A stretch of 64,000 bases of DNA from Cohnella ginsengisoli (GTDB lineage Bacteria; Bacillota; Bacilli; Paenibacillales; Paenibacillaceae), in the NCBI RefSeq assembly GCF_029525555.1, contig NZ_JAPDHZ010000002.1, forward strand, positions 595,868-659,867. Reading direction: 5' to 3'. Below the pieces are notes generated by a model. It was not told the origin of the DNA and searched no databases. It saw only the letters and a program-made list of their open reading frames with translations. Made by a program: the position numbers and the translations under genes. Position 1 is the stretch's first letter, and each line of letters begins with the position of its first letter. Of this stretch, positions 50,928-58,430 are shown in pieces.

Positions 50928-51365
50928 TTGGATAAGGATAAAGAATGGGGTCCTGATTTTGACTTAGAAACAATGGATAAGGAAGTGGAATTTAACAACT
51001 CCATTTCTTCCGATCAATTTGTTATATTGATCATTCATACTTGGAAAACATTATTAAAAGAAGAAGAGTTAACACCCGAATTGGCTGTCAGGCGGGTTAT
51101 TGAAGATAATGATAATTATATTTACAACAATAAGACAAATCGATTTATCGCCTTTAAAGTTACACTTTTTTTGTATAGAACACACGTAATGTACCACCAT
51201 TTGGTTAATGATAATCCAACAATAAATTGGCTAACTAATAATATTAAACGTCTATCCTCACAAGAGAAAGATAATGTGGTAGTTGTAAAAGATAAGTCGA
51301 CAAGAACAATTGTGATTAAATTGAAAGAAAAAGAAGTCATAATTAAACCAGAGGAACTAGCATAA
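50928..51365 (+). CDS. Small protein, probable immunity partner of the deaminase
   Basis: 145 residues from a TTG with AAGGGGG about 9 bases upstream. Acidic at the N-terminus (KDKEWGPDFDLETMDKEVEF), helical in the middle, with a beta-rich C-terminus (VIKLKEKEVIIKPEELA). No recognised family. It follows the deaminase in the same direction and shares its terminator, an order typical of toxin-immunity pairs. That it neutralises the deaminase is an inference. Confidence 0.55.
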   Translation: MDKDKEWGPDFDLETMDKEVEFNNSISSDQFVILIIHTWKTLLKEEELTPELAVRRVIEDNDNYIYNNKTNRFIAFKVTLFLYRTHVMYHHLVNDNPTINWLTNNIKRLSSQEKDNVVVVKDKSTRTIVIKLKEKEVIIKPEELA

Positions 51366-51409
51366 AAAAACTGGTGGATCTTCCTTTTCGGGAATCCACC
51401 AGTTTTTTT
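51364..51409. terminator. Bidirectional terminator between convergent genes
   Basis: AAAAAAACTGGTGGA (51364-51378) and its complement TCCACCAGTTTTTTT (51395-51409) form a 15-bp stem with A and T runs on the two sides, between the convergent stops at 51365 and 51411. Confidence 0.92.
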
Positions 51410-51410
51410 A

Positions 51411-53294
51411 TTATGATTCAGTAACTTCGCGTTTTCTCATATCATCAATAAACCTTGAAGGTCTAACGGCTTCAATTCGACCATTCCAATCCGTCCGTTG
51501 ATTTGCGTGAGTTATAAACAACTTGCTTTCTGCTCTTGTGATGGCTACATATAACCCCCGCCGTTCTTCTTGTTCTTTATCAGGTCGTCCTCCATTGCGT
51601 CCAGGCACGAAATGGTCTTCCAATGCGATAATAAAAACCGCCTTGTATTCAAGACCTTTCGCTGTATGAAAGGTGGAAACTCCAACTTTATTCATTCGCT
51701 GATCGATATGATTGGAGTCGTCCTGCAATTCAATCTCAGCCAACATATCGGTAATCGTTGAGGCCACAGACTTTGACATCCGATCTCTCATCAGATCAAG
51801 ATGACGTTTTTCTTCATGCCTAGTTGTCTCATCATACTTTGCCAAATCTTCTTCGATATTAAGCGCCTTATACAGACCATCGTATAATTTCGCGAACGAC
51901 TTCAAGTCTTTTGCAGACAGACAAAACTCCGCGGTTCGTTGGACGGCATCGTCAATTTCATCTTCGACATGGATTTGAGCCAATCTATCCAACGTCAATC
52001 TGTCTGAATCTTTTTTATAATACTCGTATAGATCGAAATCATCATTTAATTCAAAGCGCTGCGCAAAAGCATAAATGAGAGCCGACAGCACAACTTCGTT
52101 ATTAGGATCGGCAATAAGTTTCATGGATGCCACAATGAACTCCGATAGAAGTTGTTTTTTGTTTTGAAAATTCTTGCCGAAATGCTGGAATGGAATACCC
52201 TTTTCCAACAACTTTTCATCAATCACTTTCAAGGATGGGTGCCGACTTCGATAAAGAATAATCATTTGCCGATATTCCATGCCAGCACTATGAAGTTCCA
52301 CAATCTTATCCGCTACCCACTCCGCTTCTTCTTTCCAAGTATCAAACCACCTGCCAATAACGTCATCGCCTAATTCATTCGGGCGACCAACCAATTCCTT
52401 TTCAGTTCGACCATCATTAAATTGAATCAAACGATTCGCTACATCCAGCACTCTCTGTGGCGATCGGTAATTCTGATTCAAAATAATCTTGTCTGCCGCG
52501 AGTAAGTCAATATACTCTTGAATTACCGTGGGAAGCGCACCTCTCCAACCATAAATCGATTGATCATCATCGGCAACAGCCATAACATGCTTGGCATTTC
52601 CTCCAAGCAAACGAATTAGTTCAAGTTGCATACGATTGGTATCTTGCATTTCATCTACCAAAATATACGGAAAGGCATTGTGGTAAAGTTCTAAAATGCT
52701 TGGCTTCAACTTAAAAATTGTTGCGGTGTGTAAAATGGCATCGTCATAATCAATTAATTTGTGCGCATACAGACGGTTTTGATAATCAGCAGCAGCCACT
52801 TGAAATTCTTGCGTGCCCGATCGTGTTTTGTTTAGATAATCCTCAAAATCCACAGAAGAATTTTTGAGATCGCTGATACGGTTCTTAAGATCATTAGGCT
52901 TCATCATCAGATTTGCATCTTTTGCGACTTGCTTAAGTAAGTGCAATTGCTGATTTGAAGAGATAAAAGTAAATTCTCGGCTTAAATTAATCTTGTCACC
53001 GTATGCTTTCAAAACCCACATACAAAAGTTATGAAAAGTTCCAATTCGAACACGCTTTTGATCGACCCCAAAAGCAGCCACCCGTGATTTCATTTCATTG
53101 GATGCTTTATTGGTAAACGTAATCGCAAGAATTCTTCTTGCCTCGGGAAGTTTTCCCGATTCAAGCATATAGGCGATCCGACTTGTGATTACGCGTGTCT
53201 TGCCTGTGCCAGGACCTGCGAACACCATCGAGTTTCTGTCAAAGAATTGAACGGCTTCTAGCTGTTTGGGGTTAAGATCCTTAAGACATCTCAT
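51411..53294 (-). CDS. gajB: UvrD-family helicase, Gabija GajB-like
   Basis: 627 residues, frame intact. All SF1A motifs are present: LNPKQLEAVQFF (Q motif), FAGPGTGKTRVI (Walker A), ILAITFTNKASNEMK (Ia), YILVDEMQDTNRMQL (Walker B, DEMQD), AVADDDQSIYGWRG (III), NYRSP (IV), VSTFHTAKGLEYKAVF (V) and LYVAITRAES (VI). The ATG at 53294 is chosen because a weak GAGGG lies upstream; the frame is open 21 bases further. It overlaps the end of the OLD nuclease gene, so the two are translationally coupled. In Gabija a GajA nuclease and GajB helicase together block phage. GajB is usually about 500 residues, so this one is long. Confidence 0.82.
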   Translation of the reverse strand: MRCLKDLNPKQLEAVQFFDRNSMVFAGPGTGKTRVITSRIAYMLESGKLPEARRILAITFTNKASNEMKSRVAAFGVDQKRVRIGTFHNFCMWVLKAYGDKINLSREFTFISSNQQLHLLKQVAKDANLMMKPNDLKNRISDLKNSSVDFEDYLNKTRSGTQEFQVAAADYQNRLYAHKLIDYDDAILHTATIFKLKPSILELYHNAFPYILVDEMQDTNRMQLELIRLLGGNAKHVMAVADDDQSIYGWRGALPTVIQEYIDLLAADKIILNQNYRSPQRVLDVANRLIQFNDGRTEKELVGRPNELGDDVIGRWFDTWKEEAEWVADKIVELHSAGMEYRQMIILYRSRHPSLKVIDEKLLEKGIPFQHFGKNFQNKKQLLSEFIVASMKLIADPNNEVVLSALIYAFAQRFELNDDFDLYEYYKKDSDRLTLDRLAQIHVEDEIDDAVQRTAEFCLSAKDLKSFAKLYDGLYKALNIEEDLAKYDETTRHEEKRHLDLMRDRMSKSVASTITDMLAEIELQDDSNHIDQRMNKVGVSTFHTAKGLEYKAVFIIALEDHFVPGRNGGRPDKEQEERRGLYVAITRAESKLFITHANQRTDWNGRIEAVRPSRFIDDMRKREVTES

Positions 53295-55117
53295 CTTCGG
53301 TACCCTCATCAGCAAAGATTATTTCATATCCCGCAAGTTTGATTACATGATCCAATGTTTTTTCGATAAATTCACTCGGAAAGTGCATCCAGAATCGTTC
53401 TCCGATCAACCGCCCCGTCGTACGTCCTTTTACCTTACGAAACCCTCCCGCTAGCGCTTTCCGCACGCGAAATTCAGCGTCGGGAAGACTTTCAACAAGC
53501 AAAATACAAGCCGCAAGTCCCGCTTCCGCTTCTCGAATAAATTTGATCTGATCTGCTCTGTCCCCGTCGATAGTTCTAGCGATACCTTGCATCTCCGAAA
53601 TCAGGTCGTCGACCCGCTCAGCTGGTAAAATTTCCTCTAGAAAGCTGGCCAATTCTCCGATTGGAGCATTCAAACAGACAAAGCCCTCAATATCACCCAT
53701 ATCAACATGTCTCGGCAACTCATACAGGTTATCTGTGACCGCCTTGATTTGCTCAAGTTCTTTTTCGTGTTTCTTGTCTTTTGAATCGTAATCAATTACT
53801 GCCACACTTGGAATGTTAAAGTTTCCAAGGAGCTGAATGAGCGCTTTGATATTGTTTTTTCCACCTGCATTGATGACAGAAACACCGACTCTGTCAAAAT
53901 CGTAAACGTCGGATAAAAACGTATATGCCAGACCGAGTGCAGGGAACAATCCAAGTTCTGTCGGACCTTCTACCAGTAAGACTGCCTTTGCAAAGAAAGC
54001 ATCTGCCTTTCCTACATCAAGGTGCTTCTCATACGAAGCGATATGTTGTTCAGGGAAGTCATTTGGGAGCTGAATACTTATAGATCCCCCCGTTTGCCTT
54101 TTTCCGAATTAAACAAATTTGACGCGGATTAATCCATTCCAATAAGCTCGGGGAGTGCGTTGCAACCCATACTTGTCTCACCTTGGATAGTTCCATGATT
54201 TCGCGATACATGGACCGCTGGGAGTGTGGGTATAAATGCGATTCAGGCTCATCGATTGCAAAAATCCCTTCACGCAGTTTGCCGATACCTGCAAACGCTC
54301 GAAAAACACTAACAGTCAGGACACTTTGCAAGCCAAGACCAAGTTGTTCAATATTTAGATAACGATCACTGCCCGTGTGTTTGAGTTGCAATTGGATATT
54401 TTTCTTTATATCAACCGTCGAAGAAGCGGCAACAGTTAAGCGCAGGAGATCACTTACATTGGGCAGGTCAATTATTCTTCGCGTGACCTCGGTAACGCCA
54501 CCGATAAAGTCACCGATGTCGCTGTTATCCTTTAATGTGTCCCCCGCTTCACCCAACTTGTCCAAGATGACCTGCTCTTCAGCGGATAAATCGATTTGTT
54601 GTAGAATACGCCCGAACAAACTACCCTTATTGGACTTTATTGCGCGGTAATCCCTTAGCGCATCTTGATAATAAAATGAGATAAGTCGCTTTTCCGTAAA
54701 TCCTACCGAGCGATCAGGCTGCCTTCCGTAAACCAGTGCGGGTTCACTTTCTTTTGTTGCTTTATCAAAAACACAGGTGAATTCAAGAGGCAGAAACCAT
54801 TTTTCAACGCCATCTATTTCCTCACTGTCCACCATCCCGATGAAGTGCGACCGTAGTTCATCACTAAGTTCTGAGAATGTAACTTCCACTTTAATCGGCT
54901 TGTCCAAATCATAAAAATCAGTTTCTTGAAATTCCAATGTTCGAATCGATCGCTCAGGGTTAAACAGGTAATGCAAAATTGTTAGAATGCTTGTTTTGCC
55001 TGCGTTATTCTCTCCAACCAGCACAACCATGTCCATGCCATTTACGATCTTTGGTGTGATTAGGACTTCTTCATCATAATTTCTAAAGTTACTGATTTTC
55101 AGTTCTTTAATTCGCAC
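53281..55117 (-). CDS. gajA: OLD-family ATPase/TOPRIM nuclease, Gabija GajA-like (one frameshift)
   Basis: About 611 residues when one base is removed from C6 (54086-54091). The ABC-type ATPase has Walker A LVGENNAGKTSIL, an EQLGLGLQSVL signature region, Walker B GIFAIDEPESHLYP and H-loop VATHSPSLL. The C-terminal TOPRIM nuclease has AVLLVEGPTELGLF with the metal Glu and SVAVIDYDSKDKK with the DxD. This ABC-TOPRIM layout is that of OLD/GajA nucleases. The GTG at 55117 has GGGGGGAAG upstream. It overlaps the UvrD gene. The frameshift lies exactly between the ATPase and TOPRIM parts, so the uncorrected gene would lose the nuclease. Confidence 0.85.
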
Positions 55118-55342
55118 GGTAAACTTCCCCCCCAATAATCTCCAGTATATATGAGATTGAAAAATCGACAACACGTTCATGTTACCGTGTACGTGGTGGT
55201 GGTGTATATCCGTTTGAAGATATCATCGTTTGCCGTCTGCAATGTAGCTATGATGGGTTCATTCAATGATTGACAACATATATTGACCTTTGGCACGCCA
55301 CAGTTATCTTCAACAATCCTAATTACAAGCTTGTTTAATAAA

Positions 55343-55378
55343 AGAAGACGTTGTAAGCAATTGCCTACAACGTCTTCT
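55343..55378 (-). terminator. Terminator just inside the right transposon end
   Basis: AGAAGACGTTGTA (55343-55355) and its exact complement TACAACGTCTTCT (55366-55378) with a 10-base loop. On the minus strand it is followed by TTTTATT. Its position would stop transcription reading from nrdJ into the element and thus insulate the Gabija-like genes, which start further left at 55117. Confidence 0.75.
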
Positions 55379-55389
55379 TACATGAGATA

Positions 55390-55471
55390 GTTTTCATTTT
55401 GCAGTAATTAAGAAGTTATCCCTTGCTAGACGTGGATTTTCTAGCCGTACTTTTTCAATTATTGTGACTGT
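55390..55471 (-). repeat. Internal TnsB-binding-type repeats, right end
   Basis: Read on the minus strand, ACAGTCACAATAATTGAAAA (complement within about 55452-55471) and AATTACTGCAAAATG (complement within 55393-55410) resemble the terminal repeat core CACAATAATTGCAAAA. They form the right-end array of probable TnsB sites. Confidence 0.6.
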
Positions 55472-55472
55472 A

Positions 55473-55497
55473 TTTGCAATAATCGTGACGGACAACA
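55473..55497 (-). repeat. Right terminal inverted repeat
   Basis: Read inward from 55497 it begins TGTTGTCCGTCAC, identical to the left end, and continues GATTATTGCAAA. It matches 23 of 25 positions of the left end. Confidence 0.92.
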
Positions 55498-55502
55498 ACG
55501 GT
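55498..55502. repeat. Target-site duplication, right copy (ACGGT)
   Basis: ACGGT directly abuts the right terminus and is identical to 7975-7979. Confidence 0.92.
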
Positions 55503-55539
55503 AGTATAGGTCCATTTATTCCGTCTCACCAGCCGGCGG

Positions 55540-58206
55540 TTAACTGCACTTACTATATCCGCAATTCGTACAAGTCTTGCAGCCTTCTACGTTATTCAGC
55601 GATGCCGAACCGCAGGATGGGCACAGGTCTGTCGAGGTGTGGCCCGACTTGCCGTAACCGTAAGCCGTCGGCGCCGGGATGGCGGTCGCGGCGATCGAAC
55701 CCGCGACGCTATCCGCGGCGGCATCGAACGTCTCGGAAGCCGCGGCTTCCTCGGCCAGCATGCCCGCATGCAGCTCAAGCGCTTTGGCGACGGCGTCCGC
55801 GATCGACTCGACGCGGTTCGGACCGAAGCCGACGGCGCCGGAGCCGCCGATGCCCTTCAGGTGCTTGACGAGCAGCTGCACCTTGTCGCCGTGGTCGCCG
55901 TACCGCAGGAACAGCGAGCAGACGCGGCCGAGCGCCTCGGCCATCGCGAACACGTCGGAGCCGGCCTTGCCTACGTTCAGGAAGATCTCGCCCGGCGTGC
56001 CGTCGAGGTCGTTGACCGTAATATACGCCATGCCGAACGGCGTATTGAATTTGTACGTCGCCCCGCGCAGAATTTTCGGTCGGCTCTTGTAAGCTTTGTC
56101 AGCCGGAGCAGCCGATACGACCGGCACAGCCGGTTCGACAGGCGCCGCCTGCGCCGCGGACGCCGGCAATACGGCTTGCACCGCCGCTACCGCTTCGACG
56201 ATCGGAGCGGCCTCGTCCTTGCTCTCTTCTTTTTTCTCGTCCTTCTTCTCATCCTTCGTCGTGCTTAGCACCTGCACGTCGCGGCTGCCGTCACGGTAGA
56301 TCGTGACGCCCTTGCAGCCCAGCTCGAACGCCAGCTCGTACAGCTCGGCCGTCTCCTCGACCGTGAAGTCGGCCGGACAGTTCGCCGTCTTGGAGATCGA
56401 GCTGTCGACCCAGCGCTGGATGGCGGCCTGCGCGCGGATATGATCCTTCGCGGACAGGTCCATCGCGGTCACGAACCATGCCGGCAGCTGTTCGCCCGGA
56501 TGCGCGTCCTGCCATTCCTGCGCGATCGGCACGAGCTGCTTGTCGTAGCCGAGCCGGCTCTGCCGGTAGAACTCGAACGCGAAGTACGGCTCGATGCCCG
56601 TCGACGTGCCGACCATCGTACCCGTCGAACCCGTCGGCGCCTGCGTCAGCACGGTGACGTTGCGCATGCCGCGCTCCCGAACCGCCGCCCCGACTTCCGG
56701 ATACGACTCGGCGATGTTTTTCATGAAGCCGCTTTGCAGGAACGGCTCGGCGTCGAACGCCGGGAACGAGCCTTTCTCCGCCGCGATCTCCGTGGAGGCC
56801 AAGTACGCCTCCTTCGCCATGAAGCCGTACAGCTTGTCAAGGAACTCCAGGCTCTCCGGGCTCCCATAGCGGATCTCGAGCCGGATCATCAGCTCCGCCA
56901 GACCCATCGTACCGAGGCCGACGCGGCGCTCGAGCTTCTGATTCGCCTCGTTCTCTTCGAAGTGGTAAGGCGTCTTGTCGATGACATTGTCCAGGAAGCG
57001 CGTCGAATACCGGACGACCCGGCCGAGCTCTTCCCAGGCGACGTCGTGCTTCGCTTCGTCGTAGAAGCGGGACAGATTGACCGCCGACAGGTTGCAGACG
57101 CCCCAGGCGGGAAGGCCTTGTTCGCCGCAAGGATTCGTACAAATGATCGGATTAAAATACCAGCTGTTCGACATCTGATTGTAGTATTCCATGAACACGA
57201 CGCCAGGCTCGGCCGACTTCCAGGCGGACTCGATGATCGTGCGCCACACCTCGCGCGCGCGGACGGTGCGGTACGGAATGACTTGCTTGCCGAGCGACTT
57301 CCACTTGTCCAGGTCGCCGTCCCACAGCGCGTCGTATTCGGCGTCGGACGTATCCGGGAACACAAGCTCCCAATCCAGGTCCTCTTTGACCGCCTTCATG
57401 AAGCCGTTGCTCACGCATACCGACAGGTTGGCGTTCGTCACCTGTCCCATCGTCTGCTTGACCGTGATGAAGTCGACGACGTCCGGGTGCCAGTCGTTCA
57501 TCATCAGCATGAGCGCGCCGCGCCGGCTGCCGCCCTGCTCGATCAGTCCGGTCGTATAGCTGAACAGGCCGCCCCAGGACACGGCGCCGCTCGAGGAGCC
57601 GTTCACCCCGCGTACGATCGACCGGCGCGGGCGCAGCGACGACAGATTGATGCCGACGCCGCCGCCGCGCGACATGATCTCGGTCATCTCGGTCAGCGTC
57701 TCCATGATGCCGCCGCGGCTGTCCTTCGGCGACGGGATGACGTAGCAGTTGAAAAGCGTCAGCTCGTCGCTGGCGCCCGCTCCCGCGGCGATGCGGCCGC
57801 CCGGCACGAGCTTCCAGTCGTCGAGCAGCCAGCGGAACCGCTCGCGCCAGATCTCCTGCCGCTCCGGCGCTTCGACCGAAGCCATCGCCCCGGCCAGCCG
57901 GTCCCACATTTCCTCCGGCGACTTTTCGATCGTCAGCGTCAGCTTCTCCGGCGACGTCTCGACGAGATCGCCCGCGCGCGTGCGCACGGTCACCCGCCTG
58001 CCGTCCCTCGCGACGACCTCGCCGACCTCCTTGGCCGGGAACTTCGGATCGTCCTTCGTCAGCGCCAACACCGTGTCGCCGACCTTGACCGCGTTCGTAT
58101 CCGCGTTTTTCCATGCATATCGATCGAGAAAAATTTTCTCGCTCAGACCTTCCAGACGACGGCCCGCGGCCTTGTCCGCCCCGCCATTATTCAATTGGAC
58201 GCTCAC
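55540..58206 (-). CDS. nrdJ: B12-dependent ribonucleotide reductase (class II)
   Basis: 888 residues, frame intact. It converts ribonucleoside diphosphates to deoxy forms using adenosylcobalamin, so oxygen is not needed. The active-site blocks are visible: ELTLFNCYVIPSPKDSRGG with the first redox Cys, ICTNPCGEQGLPAWGVCNLS with the radical and second Cys, and PTGSTGTMVGTSTGIEP. A Lys/Glu/Ala-rich linker leads to the C-terminal Cys-rich tail (CPSCGSASLNNVEGCKTC, then NCGYSKCS), which regenerates the disulfide. A GTG at 58206 with AAGGAG upstream is preferred over an in-frame ATG at 58230 that has no ribosome binding site. The 3' end is 38-42 bp from the transposon. Confidence 0.93.
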   Translation of the reverse strand: MSVQLNNGGADKAAGRRLEGLSEKIFLDRYAWKNADTNAVKVGDTVLALTKDDPKFPAKEVGEVVARDGRRVTVRTRAGDLVETSPEKLTLTIEKSPEEMWDRLAGAMASVEAPERQEIWRERFRWLLDDWKLVPGGRIAAGAGASDELTLFNCYVIPSPKDSRGGIMETLTEMTEIMSRGGGVGINLSSLRPRRSIVRGVNGSSSGAVSWGGLFSYTTGLIEQGGSRRGALMLMMNDWHPDVVDFITVKQTMGQVTNANLSVCVSNGFMKAVKEDLDWELVFPDTSDAEYDALWDGDLDKWKSLGKQVIPYRTVRAREVWRTIIESAWKSAEPGVVFMEYYNQMSNSWYFNPIICTNPCGEQGLPAWGVCNLSAVNLSRFYDEAKHDVAWEELGRVVRYSTRFLDNVIDKTPYHFEENEANQKLERRVGLGTMGLAELMIRLEIRYGSPESLEFLDKLYGFMAKEAYLASTEIAAEKGSFPAFDAEPFLQSGFMKNIAESYPEVGAAVRERGMRNVTVLTQAPTGSTGTMVGTSTGIEPYFAFEFYRQSRLGYDKQLVPIAQEWQDAHPGEQLPAWFVTAMDLSAKDHIRAQAAIQRWVDSSISKTANCPADFTVEETAELYELAFELGCKGVTIYRDGSRDVQVLSTTKDEKKDEKKEESKDEAAPIVEAVAAVQAVLPASAAQAAPVEPAVPVVSAAPADKAYKSRPKILRGATYKFNTPFGMAYITVNDLDGTPGEIFLNVGKAGSDVFAMAEALGRVCSLFLRYGDHGDKVQLLVKHLKGIGGSGAVGFGPNRVESIADAVAKALELHAGMLAEEAAASETFDAAADSVAGSIAATAIPAPTAYGYGKSGHTSTDLCPSCGSASLNNVEGCKTCTNCGYSKCS

Positions 58207-58226
58207 TTCGCCACTCTCCTTATAGG

Positions 58227-58256
58227 ACACAATATATTGCGACTTTACCCATTATA
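58227..58256 (-). promoter_or_regulatory. nrdJ -10 box and candidate NrdR box
   Basis: ACACAATATATTGCGA (58227-58242) matches the NrdR box palindrome (ACACAATATATTGTGT type) except at two positions. It lies between a minus-strand TATAAT (complement 58251-58256) and the ribosome binding site. NrdR represses ribonucleotide reductase genes in most bacteria, usually from two boxes. A second box near 58261 is only partly recognisable. Binding is an inference. Confidence 0.5.
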
Positions 58257-58430
58257 CGCTACGAAATATAGATATTCGAGAGGCACGTTCGTCAATTGCG
58301 ACAATGGTCCCAAAAAATCCGGGGAACCGACGCAAGCCGCCGAACGCGCCTTATTTGTAACGCCTAGCGGTTATGAAAATCGCGCGCTTGCTCATACTAA
58401 AAAGAATAGACCCAAGAGGAGGAGAAGCGT

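Larger units (their letters stand above)
7980..55497. mobile_element. Tn7-like transposon carrying a defence island (47.5 kb)
   Basis: The element is bounded by a perfect 5-bp target duplication and by inverted terminal repeats that match at 23 of the first 25 positions, beginning 5'-TGTTGTCCGTCAC at both ends. The left end holds tnsC, tnsB and three tniQ genes; no tnsA and no resolvase are recognisable. The remaining roughly 38 kb is cargo rich in nucleases, helicases, a GTPase and a deaminase. Base composition is clearly more AT-rich than both flanks. The right end lies about 40 bp beyond the stop codon of nrdJ. Transposases of this type without TnsA usually insert by a copy-in (cointegrate) route. 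Boundaries are seen directly; site-specific homing is inferred. Confidence 0.93.

Noticed and set aside
7980..55497. CRISPR-associated transposon (Cas12k or Cascade type)
   Set aside because: No gene of the size or motifs of Cas12k, Cas5, Cas6, Cas7 or Cas8 and no regularly spaced direct repeats are visible. Only the short TniQ recalls type V-K.
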